Source: Allofournierella massiliensis (GTDB taxonomy: Bacteria > Bacillota > Clostridia > Oscillospirales > Ruminococcaceae). From it: a DNA stretch of 64,000 bases. The DNA lies in assembly GCF_004345265.1 (NCBI RefSeq), contig NZ_SLUM01000021.1, positions 1 to 64,000 of the forward strand, read 5' to 3'. Below the pieces are notes generated by a model. It had not been told where the DNA came from. It searched no databases and saw only the letters and a program-made list of their open reading frames with translations. Below, in pieces: positions 32,851-41,205 of the stretch; within the stretch, counting starts at the first letter, position 1; each line of letters begins with the position of its first letter. A program made the position numbers and the translations under genes.

Positions 32851-33356
32851 AAAAGATCATCCACCGCACATTTTTTGTCTGGAATTTTGAAAAGGAAATC
32901 GACTGGCTGAACGACATGAGCCGCCAGGGCTGGCAACTGTGCCGGGCCGGGTTCTTCGTGTATGAATTCGAGCAGGGCGAGCCGGGCGAATACCAGTACC
33001 AGTTGCAGCTGCTGCGAAAAGCCGACCCGGACTATCTGGCCTTTCTGGAGGAAACCGGCATTCAGGTGGTGGGTCGCTGCCTGAACTGGATCTATTTAAA
33101 AAAGAAATCGGACGGCCAGCCCTTCGAAATTTTCTCGGATCTGGAGGGCGTGCTGCGACATCTGGACGGGGTCATGGCTCTCTGCGGCGTAGTGATGGCG
33201 GTTAACGTGCTGCCCGGCTTTGCCAATCTGGCCAACAGCCATCTGCAACAGCTCAGCTGGCTGAATCTGGCGCTGGCCGCCGTAGGCGCCTTTGGCTTCT
33301 TCAAGCTGTATTTCCGCCGCCGGGCGCTGGCCGCCCGGAAGGATCTGCACCGCTGA
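32847..33356 (+). CDS. DUF2812 membrane protein
   Basis: This 169-residue protein has an N-terminal soluble DUF2812 domain (about 1-90; WNFEKEIDWLNDMSRQGWQL, YQYQLQL, NWIYLKKK). Two predicted membrane helices follow, at about 108-126 and 131-149, with a basic C-terminal tail (RRRALAARKDLHR). It is translationally coupled to padR (ATGA). The family function is not established; it is routinely linked to PadR regulators. Confidence 0.85.
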   Translation: MKKIIHRTFFVWNFEKEIDWLNDMSRQGWQLCRAGFFVYEFEQGEPGEYQYQLQLLRKADPDYLAFLEETGIQVVGRCLNWIYLKKKSDGQPFEIFSDLEGVLRHLDGVMALCGVVMAVNVLPGFANLANSHLQQLSWLNLALAAVGAFGFFKLYFRRRALAARKDLHR

Positions 33357-33424
33357 CCGTTGCCCTGCCCCGCCCGCCGGGGCTATAATATAATAAGAAA
33401 AAACAAAAAGGCAGGTGTGTGTTC

Positions 33425-33487
33425 ATGACCGACGACGAGCTGCTGGACTGGGCCGAAGAAGCCTATCAGTTCGCCATGGTCAAGTGA
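33425..33487 (+). CDS. 20-residue open frame with promoter
   Basis: A 20-codon frame (acidic, begins MTDDELLDWAEE) lies 30 bp after a promoter-like TTGCCC-N18-TATAAT at about 33359-33391. The upstream AGGCAGGTG could serve as ribosome site. It may be a true small peptide, or the surviving 5' end of a deleted gene. It lies between the DUF2812 gene and the first XRE regulator. I cannot assign a function, and coding status is uncertain. Confidence 0.3.
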   Translation: MTDDELLDWAEEAYQFAMVK

Positions 33488-33589
33488 TGTTACAAAACCG
33501 GGCGAAACCGTCGGCTTTGGTTGGTGGCCTTTTGGCCCTTTAGGCGGTATACTGAGAGAGCCAAAACAGAAAACAGGAGGTTTTTTCCC

Positions 33590-34039
33590 ATGAGCTTTGC
33601 AAGCGGTTTGTATCACGCCCGCAAAAAGAGCGGCCTTTCCCAGGAGAATGTGGCCGAGAAGCTGGGCGTTTCCCGCCAGACCATCTCCAAATGGGAGACC
33701 GGAGAAACATTGCCGGACATCCGCCAGTCGAAACGGCTGGCCGTTTTGTACCACATCACGCTGGACGAGCTGGTGGAGTACGATTTCGACGAACAGCAGG
33801 CCCGGGAGATGATCGACAGCGTGAGCGAGGAAGCCCAGGCGAAGATCGACTGGAACAGGGTGTGGAGCAAAAAGTACCCGGTGCTGGCCACCTACCACAA
33901 AACGGTGCGCATCGACGACTACGCCCCCCAGCTGCGGGAGATGCTCACCCAGCTGCAGGTGGAATACGGCTACAACACCACCGACGCACTTCTGGTCTTG
34001 AAGGACATTCTGGCCCGGGTCTGGAAGGGCCAGATGTGA
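33590..34039 (+). CDS. XRE-family regulator (149 aa)
   Basis: The N-terminal HTH_3 domain occupies about residues 6-60 (LYHARKKSGLSQENVAEKLGVSRQTISKWETGE). The C-terminal region (about 70-149) has no recognised sensor domain. The start at 33590 gives MSFASGLYHARK and is preceded by AGGAGG eight bases upstream. No membrane helix is present. It is followed 30 bp later by a small coiled-coil gene, probably in one operon. The target is unknown. It is the first of a run of similar regulators in this region. Confidence 0.88.
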   Translation: MSFASGLYHARKKSGLSQENVAEKLGVSRQTISKWETGETLPDIRQSKRLAVLYHITLDELVEYDFDEQQAREMIDSVSEEAQAKIDWNRVWSKKYPVLATYHKTVRIDDYAPQLREMLTQLQVEYGYNTTDALLVLKDILARVWKGQM

Positions 34040-34069
34040 CCCGCATCCCCCAAAAAGAAAGGACACCCC

Positions 34070-34279
34070 ATGGACTACACCCGCGAAGAGCTGGCCGAGG
34101 CAAAGCGCCAGATCGACTCCACCCTGCACAAGCTGCGCCAGACCGTGAAAACCCTTGAGGAAAAGGAAAATCCGGCGCGGTACAAATCCCAGCTGACGCT
34201 GGCAAAAAGGCGCATCGAGGCCTTCACCCTTGCAAACGAGCTGATCCGGCGGGAGCTGGAAGCCCTGCCCACGGAATAA
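34070..34279 (+). CDS. small coiled-coil protein (69 aa)
   Basis: This 69-residue protein is almost entirely predicted helix with heptad-like spacing (LAEAKRQIDSTLHKLRQTVKTLEEKE ... LAKRRIEAFTLANELIRREL). It has no Cys or membrane segment and is highly charged. The ATG follows AGAAAGGACACCCC. The position 30 bp after an XRE regulator and before a terminator suggests co-transcription. Function unknown; similar small helical proteins accompany regulators in related genomes (recollection, not checked). Confidence 0.65.
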   Translation: MDYTREELAEAKRQIDSTLHKLRQTVKTLEEKENPARYKSQLTLAKRRIEAFTLANELIRRELEALPTE

Positions 34280-34288
34280 GCCCCAAAA

Positions 34289-34330
34289 CCGGCCCCTGCC
34301 TTTGTGCAGCGGGGCCGGGCGGCCTTTTTC
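34289..34330 (+). terminator. terminator after the 69-aa gene
   Basis: A stem ACCGGCCCCTGC/GCAGCGGGGCCGG followed by GCGGCCTTTTTC. Confidence 0.7.
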
Positions 34331-34475
34331 TGCCCGAAAACAGGCGGTGCACATCGGTTTTGCCCATCCGCAACCGCCGGTTGACAAATTGCCCAGCGGG
34401 CTGGGTGGCGGGTAACCGGCACTTCTGCTACAATGAGAGCAGCAAAACAGAACCCGCAAAGAAGGAGTTGGGAAT

Positions 34476-35462
34476 ATGATCTTAGCAGAAAAAATCATGA
34501 AGCTGCGCAAGGCGCAGGGCTGGTCGCAGGAGGAGCTGGCGGCGCGGCTGGGGGTGTCCCGGCAGTCGGTGTCCAAGTGGGAATCCATGGCCTCCATGCC
34601 GGATCTGGATAAGATTTTAAAAATGAGCGAGCTGTTCGGGGTGAGCACCGATTACCTGTTGAAGGACAACGCCGCCGAAGAGGAGGGCTGCGCCGCCCCC
34701 CTGCTGCCGGAGGAAGGCCCCGCGCCCCGGCCCATCTCGCTGGAGGAGGCCAACTTTTATCTGGAGCTGAGCGAGCGCTGCCACAAATTCATCGCGCTGG
34801 CGGTGGCGCTGTTCATCCTGTCGCCGGTGCCGCTGATCGCCATCACCGGCATGGCGGAATACGGCCGAATCGCCCTCAGCGAGGACGTGGCCGCCGCCGT
34901 CGGCCTGTTGCTTTTGTTCGTGATCGTGGCGGCGGGGGTGGCCATTCTGCTGCCCAGCGGCATCAAGCTGGAGCGGTATGAATTTCTGGAAAAGGAGCCC
35001 ATCGCCCCGGAATACGGGGTGGCGGGCATTGTGGAAACCAAACGGGAGGCCTTTGCCCCCATCTACCACAAGGGTCTGGTGGTGGGCATCGTGCTGTGCA
35101 TCCTGAGCGTGGTGCCGCTGTTTTTCTGCATGGCGCTGGAAGCCGAGCTGTCCTGCGTGTTCGCGGTCTGCCTGCTGCTGGCCCTCATCGCGGTGGGCGT
35201 GTATATCATCGTCCGGGTGGCCTGCCCCTGGGAGAGCTACGAAAAGCTGCTGGAGGAGGGCGACTACACCCGGGAGCACAAGGCGGAAAACCGGCGCAAC
35301 GACCCCTTCACCGGCTTCTACTGGTGCCTGATCACCGCCATTTATCTGGGCTCCAGCTTTTACACCGGCCACTGGGCCCGCACCTGGATCATCTGGCCGG
35401 TGGCGGCGGTGCTGTTCGCCGCGCTGCTGGCGCTGCGCCGGATGCTGCGCCCCGAACGCTGA
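34476..35462 (+). CDS. XRE-family regulator with C-terminal membrane domain (328 aa)
   Basis: The N-terminal HTH_3 domain (about 5-60) contains LRKAQGWSQEELAARLGVSRQSVSKWES. After an acidic linker there are about six hydrophobic segments, paired: about 108-130 and 142-163, 206-226 and 230-252, and 280-298 and 303-320. It is thus a membrane-tethered DNA-binding protein. Such XRE-membrane regulators are common in Firmicutes and may sense envelope signals. The promoter candidate has TACAAT at 34429-34434 with a poor -35. It is monocistronic with a strong terminator. Confidence 0.88.
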   Translation: MILAEKIMKLRKAQGWSQEELAARLGVSRQSVSKWESMASMPDLDKILKMSELFGVSTDYLLKDNAAEEEGCAAPLLPEEGPAPRPISLEEANFYLELSERCHKFIALAVALFILSPVPLIAITGMAEYGRIALSEDVAAAVGLLLLFVIVAAGVAILLPSGIKLERYEFLEKEPIAPEYGVAGIVETKREAFAPIYHKGLVVGIVLCILSVVPLFFCMALEAELSCVFAVCLLLALIAVGVYIIVRVACPWESYEKLLEEGDYTREHKAENRRNDPFTGFYWCLITAIYLGSSFYTGHWARTWIIWPVAAVLFAALLALRRMLRPER

Positions 35463-35485
35463 GCCCCTTTTTCGTTTTTTCCTTT

Positions 35486-35525
35486 GCCCCGGCAGCCGAA
35501 GCCCTCGGCCGCCGGGGCTTTTTTG
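35486..35525 (+). terminator. terminator of the membrane XRE gene
   Basis: A stem GCCCCGGC...GCCGGGGC followed by six U. It is immediately followed by the perfect palindrome GTAACC-GCC-GGTTAC (about 35526-35540), which may be an operator. Confidence 0.8.
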
Positions 35526-35573
35526 TAACCGCCGGTTACAAAAACCTGCCCGGCGCGTAACGACCCGTCGCTT

Positions 35574-35602
35574 GTGGCGGCGGGCGGGATGGTCTACAAT
35601 AA
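35574..35602 (+). promoter_or_regulatory. promoter of the third XRE gene
   Basis: TTGTGG, 17-bp spacer, TACAAT (ending near 35602), about 55 bp upstream of the ATG. Confidence 0.5.
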
Positions 35603-35656
35603 AGGCAGGAAGAAGCGCGGCGCACATCCACATTTGACCCGAACAAGGAGCACACC

Positions 35657-36742
35657 ATGGAACTGAACCGGATGAAGATCGGCGCGGCCATTGCGGCCCG
35701 CCGCAAGGAAAAGGGCCTGACCCAGGAGCAGCTGGCGGCCCGGCTGGGGGTGAGCGCCCCGGCGGTGAGCAAGTGGGAGACCGACACCTCCTACCCGGAC
35801 ATCACCCTGCTCTGCCCGCTGGCCCGGGCGCTGGGCACCAGCGTGGACGCGCTGCTGCAATTTGAGGAGACCTTAAGCGACGAAGAGGTGGTGCGGCGGG
35901 TAAACGACCTGCTCACCGCCGCCATGAATCAAATGCCGGACGGCTGGCAGGCCGCCGAGCAGCAACTGGAGGAGCTGCTGCACCAGTACCCCGGCTGCAC
36001 CGCCCTGCAATACAACGCGGTGGCCAGCTACGACGCGCTGGCCATGTTCTTCCCCGCGGCGGGCGAGGAAGCCCGCACCCGCTGGCGGGCCCGCAAGCGC
36101 CAGCTGCTGGAGGAGGTGCGCGAAAGCGGCAACGCCGCCTACTGGCAGACCGCCACCATCGGGCTGGCCATGCTGGAAATCACGGACGGCGACGCGGAAA
36201 CCGGCGCGGCGCTGCTGCGCCAGCTGCCCGAGCGGGGGGGCGACCCCACCGGCACATGGGCCCGGTATTACCTGAAAACCGGCCAGCCCGGCAAAGCACT
36301 GGAGACCACCCAGAAGCAGCTGTACAAGCTGATCAGTCAGGCCCAGAGCCTGCTGGCCACCATGATGGACCCGAAGCTGCTGCCCGAACCGGAGCGGCGG
36401 CGGGCGGTGTGCGAAGCCTGGGGGGCGCTGGCCCGGGCCTTCGATTTTCCGGACATGAGCGCAGGCCTTGCCATGGAGCTGTGGTTGCAGGAAGGAAGGC
36501 CGGACGAAGCCGCCGCCTGCTTTGCAAGCTATGTGGAGGTGCTCACCGGCCCGCCCGCCTTCCCCCGGGCGGACATCTTCGCCCCGGGCGTGACCGCGAA
36601 GCACCCGGAAGGCGCCGAAGCCAGCAGCCGGGAGCTGCGCCGCCTGCTGCTGAGTGAAATCCGGCAGGACGAAAAATACCGCCCCCTGCTGAGCCACCCG
36701 GTGTTTGCCGCCGCCCTCGCCCGGCTGGAGGAGAGCATTTGA
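35657..36742 (+). CDS. XRE-family regulator with helical-repeat C-terminus (361 aa)
   Basis: The N-terminal HTH_3 domain (about 8-62; RRKEKGLTQEQLAARLGVSAPAVSKWE) is followed by about 290 residues of helix-rich sequence. This has TPR-like features (AAEQQLEELLHQYPGCTALQYNAVASYDALAM; PGKALETTQKQLYKLI). It resembles regulators whose TPR domain binds a peptide or partner protein. The ATG follows AAGGAGCACACC. No membrane segments. The ligand is unknown. It ends at a bidirectional terminator shared with the convergent icd operon. Confidence 0.87.
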   Translation: MELNRMKIGAAIAARRKEKGLTQEQLAARLGVSAPAVSKWETDTSYPDITLLCPLARALGTSVDALLQFEETLSDEEVVRRVNDLLTAAMNQMPDGWQAAEQQLEELLHQYPGCTALQYNAVASYDALAMFFPAAGEEARTRWRARKRQLLEEVRESGNAAYWQTATIGLAMLEITDGDAETGAALLRQLPERGGDPTGTWARYYLKTGQPGKALETTQKQLYKLISQAQSLLATMMDPKLLPEPERRRAVCEAWGALARAFDFPDMSAGLAMELWLQEGRPDEAAACFASYVEVLTGPPAFPRADIFAPGVTAKHPEGAEASSRELRRLLLSEIRQDEKYRPLLSHPVFAAALARLEESI

Positions 36743-36745
36743 TAC

Positions 36746-36787
36746 AAAAAACCGCCCCCATTGGCCGTTTCCAATGGGGGCGGTTTT
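36746..36787. terminator. bidirectional terminator
   Basis: A 15-bp stem AACCGCCCCCATTGG / CCAATGGGGGCGGTT with A/T runs on both sides, between the third XRE gene and the minus-strand XRE gene. Confidence 0.9.
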
Positions 36788-36791
36788 CTGC

Positions 36792-37040
36792 TTATTTCAG
36801 TTCCTGTTCCAGACCCCGGAACAGCGGGGAATGGAAAAACTCTTCGATGGTGATGCCCAGCCCGTCGCACAGCTTCTGGATGGTGGACACGGTGGCGCTG
36901 CGGTTGCGGCCGCTGATGATGTTGTTCACCGTGGACTGGGTCACGCCGCTCATGCTGCACAGCTTATTGATGGAGAGGTCCCGCTCCCGGCACAATTCCA
37001 GAATGCGTTCTCTCACCGCTTCACCAATGTTCACGGGCAT
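36792..37040 (-). CDS. small XRE-family regulator (82 aa)
   Basis: This 82-residue protein is little more than an HTH_3 domain (about 7-65; RERDLSINKLCSMSGVTQSTVNNIISGRN) with a short C-terminal tail. The ATG at 37038-37040 is used because GAGGTG lies just upstream; a GTG one codon earlier is inside that site. It starts 24 bp after the icd stop codon, so it is probably the last gene of the CDF-aminotransferase-icd operon. Target unknown. Confidence 0.85.
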   Translation of the reverse strand: MPVNIGEAVRERILELCRERDLSINKLCSMSGVTQSTVNNIISGRNRSATVSTIQKLCDGLGITIEEFFHSPLFRGLEQELK

Positions 37041-37064
37041 CACCTCACGTTTTTCGGGCCGCGC

Positions 37065-38276
37065 TCAGGCCAGCTTGGCTTCCAGATTGGCGCGGATGGC
37101 GCGGATGAATTCCAGACTGTCCACGGGCTTTGTCTCCACGCCCTCAGCCAGGCCGCACAGGTCCCTGGTCATCACGCCGCTGGCCAGGGTGTCCAGGCAA
37201 GCCTGCTCCAGCGTTTTGGCGAACTTCACCAGCGCGTCGTTGCCGTCCAGCTCGCCGCGCTTTGCCAGCGCGCCGGTCCAGGCGAAGATGGTGGCCATGG
37301 GGTTGGTGGAGGTGCTCTCGCCCTTCAGGTAGCGGTAGTAGTGGCGGGTCACGGTGCCGTGGGCGGCCTCGTACTCGTAGTTGCCGTCCGGGCTGACCAG
37401 CACGCTGGTCATCATGGCAAGGCTGCCGAAGGCGGTGGAGACCATGTCGCTCATCACGTCGCCGTCGTAGTTCTTGCAGGCCCAGATGAAGCCGCCCTCG
37501 CTGCGCACCACGCGGGCCACCGCGTCGTCGATCAGAGTGTAGAAGTATTCGATGCCCGCGGCCTCGAACTGCTCTTTGTACTCCTTCTCGTAGATCTCGG
37601 CAAAGATGTCCTTGAAGGTGTGGTCGTATTTCTTGCTGATGGTATCCTTGGTGGAGAACCACAGATCCTGCTTTGTGGACAAAGCATAGTTAAAGCAGCT
37701 GCGGGCAAAGCTCTCGATGGAGGTATCCTTGTTGTAGGTGCCCTGCAGCACACCGGCGCACTCAAAGTCATAGATGGTCTGGCGCATCTCGGTGCCGTCC
37801 GCGCCGGTGAACACCAGCTCGGCCTTGCCGGGGCCGGGAACGCGGAACTCGGTGCCCTTGTACACGTCGCCGTAGGCATGGCGGGCAATGGTGATGGGCT
37901 TTTTCCAGGTCTTGACCACCGGCTTGATGCAGTCCAGTAGGATGGGCGCACGGAACACGGTGCCGTCCAGCACGGCGCGGATGGTGCCGTTGGGGCTCTT
38001 CCACATCTCGTGCAGGTCATACTCGGTCATGCGCTGGGCATTGGGGGTGATGGTGGCGCACTTGACCGACACGCCGTACTTCTTGTTGGCCAGCGCCGCG
38101 TCCATGGTCACCTGGTCGCCGGTGGCGTCCCGGTTGGGCAGGCCCAGGTCGTAATATTCGGTGTTCAGCTCCACAAAGGGGCACAGCAGCTCCTCCTTGA
38201 TCCACTGCCACAGCACGCGGGTCATCTCGTCGCCGTCCATCTCCACCAGCGGGGTGGTCATCTTGATCTTTTCCAT
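37065..38276 (-). CDS. icd: NADP-dependent isocitrate dehydrogenase (eukaryotic-type)
   Basis: This 403-residue enzyme performs oxidative decarboxylation of isocitrate to 2-oxoglutarate, producing NADPH. The sequence is of the IDH1/IDH2-like homodimeric subfamily: N-terminal MTTPLVEMDGDEMTRVLWQ, substrate loop SPNGTIRAVLDGTVFR, the NADP-specific segment AAHGTVTRHYYRYLKGE with the conserved TSTNPMATIFAWT. Metal-binding Asp are in IDDAVARVV and YDGDVMSDM. It supplies 2-oxoglutarate for glutamate synthesis in an organism that may have an incomplete TCA cycle (inference). It is 44 bp after the aminotransferase gene. Confidence 0.95.
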   Translation of the reverse strand: MEKIKMTTPLVEMDGDEMTRVLWQWIKEELLCPFVELNTEYYDLGLPNRDATGDQVTMDAALANKKYGVSVKCATITPNAQRMTEYDLHEMWKSPNGTIRAVLDGTVFRAPILLDCIKPVVKTWKKPITIARHAYGDVYKGTEFRVPGPGKAELVFTGADGTEMRQTIYDFECAGVLQGTYNKDTSIESFARSCFNYALSTKQDLWFSTKDTISKKYDHTFKDIFAEIYEKEYKEQFEAAGIEYFYTLIDDAVARVVRSEGGFIWACKNYDGDVMSDMVSTAFGSLAMMTSVLVSPDGNYEYEAAHGTVTRHYYRYLKGESTSTNPMATIFAWTGALAKRGELDGNDALVKFAKTLEQACLDTLASGVMTRDLCGLAEGVETKPVDSLEFIRAIRANLEAKLA

Positions 38277-38320
38277 CGGCTTGTCCTCTCTTTCTGTCTA
38301 ATCGGGGCGAACAGGCCGCG

Positions 38321-39505
38321 TTACGCGCCCAGCTCCCGCAATACCTTGTCCATGATCTCCACGCCCTGTCTGATCTGCTCTTTTGTGGGGGTGGAGAAGT
38401 TCAGCCGCACGCTGCGGCAGTCCGCGTCGGCGGTGTAGAAGGCGCTGCCCGGCACCACCGCCAGCTTGTGCTCCAGGCACTTTTTCACGAAGGCGTCGGT
38501 GTCCACCGTTTCGGGCAGGGTGGCCCAGATGAACATGCCGCCCTCCGGCCTGATGTAGCTCAGCCGGCCGGCCAGCTTTTCATCCATCTCGGCCATCATG
38601 TAGTTGGCCTTTTCCCGGTAGATTTCCTGCAAACGGGCCAGATGGGCATCCATGTCGGTCTGGGTGAGAATCCGCTCGCAGACCCGCTGGGCCCACACGT
38701 TGGTGTGCACGTCGCTGCCCTGCTTTGCCACCACCATCTTGCCGATGAACTCCGGCTGCCCGGCGCAGAAGGCCAGCCGCATGCCCGGGCACAGCACCTT
38801 GCTGAAGGACCCGGCATACACCACCGCGCCGGTGGTGTCGAAGTGCTTGATGGGCGGAACCGCTTCGCCGGAGATGCGCAGCGCGCCGTAGGGGTCATCC
38901 TCCAGCACCGGCACGCCGTAGCGCACCGCCAGCTCATAGATGGCCTTGCGCTTTGCAAGGCTGGTGGTGTAGCCGGTGGGGTTCTGGAAGTTGGGGATGC
39001 AGTAGAAGAATTTGGGCTTTTCGTCCCGGAACACGGTTTCCAGCGCGTTCAGATCCACGCCGTCCGCCTCCAGCGGCACACCGGCAAGGCGGGCGCCGAA
39101 GCTGCGCATGGAATTGTAGGCCCCCAGAAAGGCGGGCTCCTCCACCGCGATCACGTCGCCCTCGTTGCACAAAAGCTTTGTCATGAACTCGATGATCTGC
39201 TGGCTGCCGCTGGTGATGATCACCTCATCCGCATCGCGCACCACCGGCCACTGCCGGTTGGCGTAGTCCCGGGCGGCTTTGCGCAGGGGGCCGTAGCCCT
39301 CGGTGACGGAATATTGCAGCATGCCCACCGGGTCGGTGGCCAGCAGCTCGTCGCTGAATTTGCGGATGGCCTCGGCGGGGAAGCTGTCCGCCGCCGGGTT
39401 GCCGCCCGCAAAGCTGATCAGCTGCGGGTCGCTCATCTGCTTGAGCAGCTCGCGGATGATGCTGGGCTTCATCTGTTTGACCTTGTTTGAATAACGGAAT
39501 TCCAT
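38321..39505 (-). CDS. PLP-dependent aminotransferase (2-aminoadipate / MocR-like class I)
   Basis: This 394-residue fold-type I aminotransferase has the N-terminal GGNPAADSFPAEAI, the NPTGYT motif in FYCIPNFQNPTGYTT, PLP Asp in LEDDPYGALR and the Schiff-base Lys in YAGSFSKVLCPGMRL. The C-terminal RLNFSTPTKEQI carries the carboxylate-binding Arg region. This resembles 2-aminoadipate and broad aromatic/branched-chain aminotransferases (LysN/AraT-like). The start at 39503-39505 is preferred to one 18 codons upstream, because the latter overlaps the CDF gene and lacks a ribosome site. Location before icd suggests it uses 2-oxoglutarate as amino acceptor (inference). Confidence 0.88.
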   Translation of the reverse strand: MEFRYSNKVKQMKPSIIRELLKQMSDPQLISFAGGNPAADSFPAEAIRKFSDELLATDPVGMLQYSVTEGYGPLRKAARDYANRQWPVVRDADEVIITSGSQQIIEFMTKLLCNEGDVIAVEEPAFLGAYNSMRSFGARLAGVPLEADGVDLNALETVFRDEKPKFFYCIPNFQNPTGYTTSLAKRKAIYELAVRYGVPVLEDDPYGALRISGEAVPPIKHFDTTGAVVYAGSFSKVLCPGMRLAFCAGQPEFIGKMVVAKQGSDVHTNVWAQRVCERILTQTDMDAHLARLQEIYREKANYMMAEMDEKLAGRLSYIRPEGGMFIWATLPETVDTDAFVKKCLEHKLAVVPGSAFYTADADCRSVRLNFSTPTKEQIRQGVEIMDKVLRELGA

Positions 39506-39539
39506 GCCAAATCGCTTCTTTCCTTTTAAAAATATCCCA

Positions 39540-40718
39540 TTAATGGGGGATGGAGGCATAGCCGCTCTCCACCGTGATGACGCAGAAATAATCCGGGCGG
39601 CTGCTGCGCACCGCCTGCTTGATGGCCTGCTTCAGGTCGGCCTCGTCCATCTCGAAGCCCGCGGGGGTCACGCAGTCGAAGATCAGGTTGGTGTGGGTGG
39701 GGCCCGCCACCATGCGCAGATCGTGGATGGAAAGCGCCGGGTCGATCTCCTTCACCAGCTCGCCCAGCCAGTGGCGGGCGTCGTTCACCTTTCCGTTGCT
39801 GGTGATAATGGGGTCGAAGTGGATGACCACATGCAGGTGGTCATTGTCCCAGAAATCCCGCTCGATGTTGTCGATCACATCGTGGCTTTCCATCACATCG
39901 GCTTCGGCGGCCATCTCCACATGCACGCTGGCGAACTGGCGGCCGGGGCCGTAGTCGTGCACCATCAGGTCGTGGGTGCCCAGAACGCCCGGGTAGCTCA
40001 TCACCTTGTCGTGGATGTAGTGCACCAGCGCCTCGTCCGGGGCCTGGCCCAGCAGGGGATCCAGCGTCTCCCTGATCAGGCCCGCGCCGCTGTACAGAAT
40101 GAACGCCGCCACCGCAAGGCCCATCCAGCCGTCCAGCTCCAGCGGGGTGAACCGGCTGATCAGGGTGGCCAGCAGTACCGCGCCGGTGCTCAGCACGTCG
40201 TTGCGGCTGTCTGCCGCGGTGGCCTGCAGAGTGGAGGAATCGATCAGCTTGCCGATGTGGGTGTTGAACAGCGCCATCCACAGCTTTACCAGAATGGACG
40301 CCGCCAGCACCGCAACCGACAGCCAGCTGAACACCACCGGGGTGGGATGCAGGATTTTGTCCAGACTGTTCTTGGCCAGCTCCACGCCGATGACCAGCAC
40401 CATCACCGCCACCGCCAGACCGGCCAGATACTCGAACCGGGCGTGGCCGTAGGGGTGATCCTCGTCGGCGGGCTTTTCCGCCAGCTTGAAGCCGATCAGG
40501 CTCACGATGTTGGAGGATGCGTCGGACAGGTTGTTGATGGCGTCCGCCGCGATGGCGATGCTGCCGAACACGGTGCCGGCGATGAACTTGCCGGCGAACA
40601 GCAGCAGGTTGCAGAAGATGCCCACCACACCGGCCATGCGGCCGTAGGCGCCGCGCACAGCGGGGTCGCGGGTGTTCTCATGGTTTTTTACAAAAAGCCG
40701 GATCAGGGCTTTGGTCAC
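39540..40718 (-). CDS. cation diffusion facilitator family transporter (GTG start)
   Basis: This 392-residue CDF exporter has six N-terminal membrane helices. The metal-site motifs are NNLSDASSNIVSLIG (helix 2) and DSRNDVLSTGAV (helix 5), which with HPYGHARFEYL give the Asp/His ligands for Zn, Fe or Mn. The cytoplasmic C-terminal domain (about 215-390) is longer than in minimal CDFs. The start is GTG at 40716-40718 with GAGGAAGG seven bases upstream; the longer reading from 40790 would begin inside the promoter. The sequence after the GTG (VTKALIRLFVKNHENT) matches the usual family N-terminus as I know it. It is the first gene of the operon with the aminotransferase and icd. Confidence 0.88.
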   Translation of the reverse strand: MTKALIRLFVKNHENTRDPAVRGAYGRMAGVVGIFCNLLLFAGKFIAGTVFGSIAIAADAINNLSDASSNIVSLIGFKLAEKPADEDHPYGHARFEYLAGLAVAVMVLVIGVELAKNSLDKILHPTPVVFSWLSVAVLAASILVKLWMALFNTHIGKLIDSSTLQATAADSRNDVLSTGAVLLATLISRFTPLELDGWMGLAVAAFILYSGAGLIRETLDPLLGQAPDEALVHYIHDKVMSYPGVLGTHDLMVHDYGPGRQFASVHVEMAAEADVMESHDVIDNIERDFWDNDHLHVVIHFDPIITSNGKVNDARHWLGELVKEIDPALSIHDLRMVAGPTHTNLIFDCVTPAGFEMDEADLKQAIKQAVRSSRPDYFCVITVESGYASIPH

Positions 40719-40775
40719 GTTGAATCCTTCCTCTCTTGTGGCAAACCGAACCGGATTTTTTCGATTCACCGCTTT

Positions 40776-40804
40776 ATTATAGCATAGCAAAAGCCCGTTG
40801 ACCA
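40776..40804 (-). promoter_or_regulatory. promoter of the CDF-aminotransferase-icd operon
   Basis: TGGTCA (40799-40804), 17-bp spacer, TATAAT (40776-40781). The -35 lies within the DUF896 terminator hairpin. Confidence 0.55.
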
Positions 40805-40823
40805 GTGGTTGTACGGGCTTTTT
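40789..40823. terminator. terminator of the DUF896 gene
   Basis: AAAAGCCCGT pairs with ACGGGCTTTTT, with an inner TGACC/GGTTG stem. It is U-rich on both strands. Confidence 0.75.
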
Positions 40824-40866
40824 GCTTTTGCCGGCGTTTGTTTTGCGGTTGGCGCACCGGCCGTTT

Positions 40867-41085
40867 TCAGTTCTTCACTTTTTTCAGGTCGGACACCGGG
40901 CGCCGCACGCCCTTGTCGTCGATGTAGTCGGCATTGTCCAGCTGGCTGCGCAGGCTCTGCTTCATCTCGTCGATGTACTCCCGGCGCAGGGCAGCCTGTT
41001 CGGCCTTTTCGGCCTCGGTGAGGCCCGCTTCGGTGCGGGATTTTTTGGCCAGCTCGTTGATGCGGGCAATCTTTTCCTTGGTCAT
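40867..41085 (-). CDS. DUF896 (YnzC-like) small protein
   Basis: This 72-residue protein has the DUF896/UPF0291 pattern: KIARINELAKKSRTEAGLTEAEKAEQAALRREYI followed by LRSQLDNADYIDD. The family (YnzC, YneF-adjacent proteins in Bacillus) is a small three-helix protein without a firmly established role; one member is linked to the SOS operon. The start at 41083-41085 is preferred over one 13 codons upstream, because the predicted transcription start lies at about the earlier ATG. It is monocistronic. Confidence 0.87.
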   Translation of the reverse strand: MTKEKIARINELAKKSRTEAGLTEAEKAEQAALRREYIDEMKQSLRSQLDNADYIDDKGVRRPVSDLKKVKN

Positions 41086-41132
41086 ATTCCATGCGCTCAC
41101 TTTCTGTGTTTTTCTTCCAGACATATAAGGGT

Positions 41133-41161
41133 ATTGTAACAGATTTTACCGCAAAACGCAA
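41133..41161 (-). promoter_or_regulatory. DUF896 promoter
   Basis: TTGCGT (41156-41161), 17-bp spacer, TACAAT (41133-41138) on the minus strand. The -35 directly abuts the terminator hairpin at 41160-41193. Confidence 0.65.
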
Positions 41162-41193
41162 AGTCAGCCCGGCATTTCTGCCGGGCTGGCTTT
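41160..41193 (-). terminator. terminator downstream of the structured RNA
   Basis: AAAGTCAGCCCGGCA / TGCCGGGCTGGCTTT (14 of 15 paired) with a 4-nt loop. On the minus strand it is followed by TTTGCGTTTTG. It lies between the RNA candidate and DUF896, implying a minus-strand transcript ends here. Confidence 0.7.
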
Positions 41194-41205
41194 GCAACAG
41201 CGATT

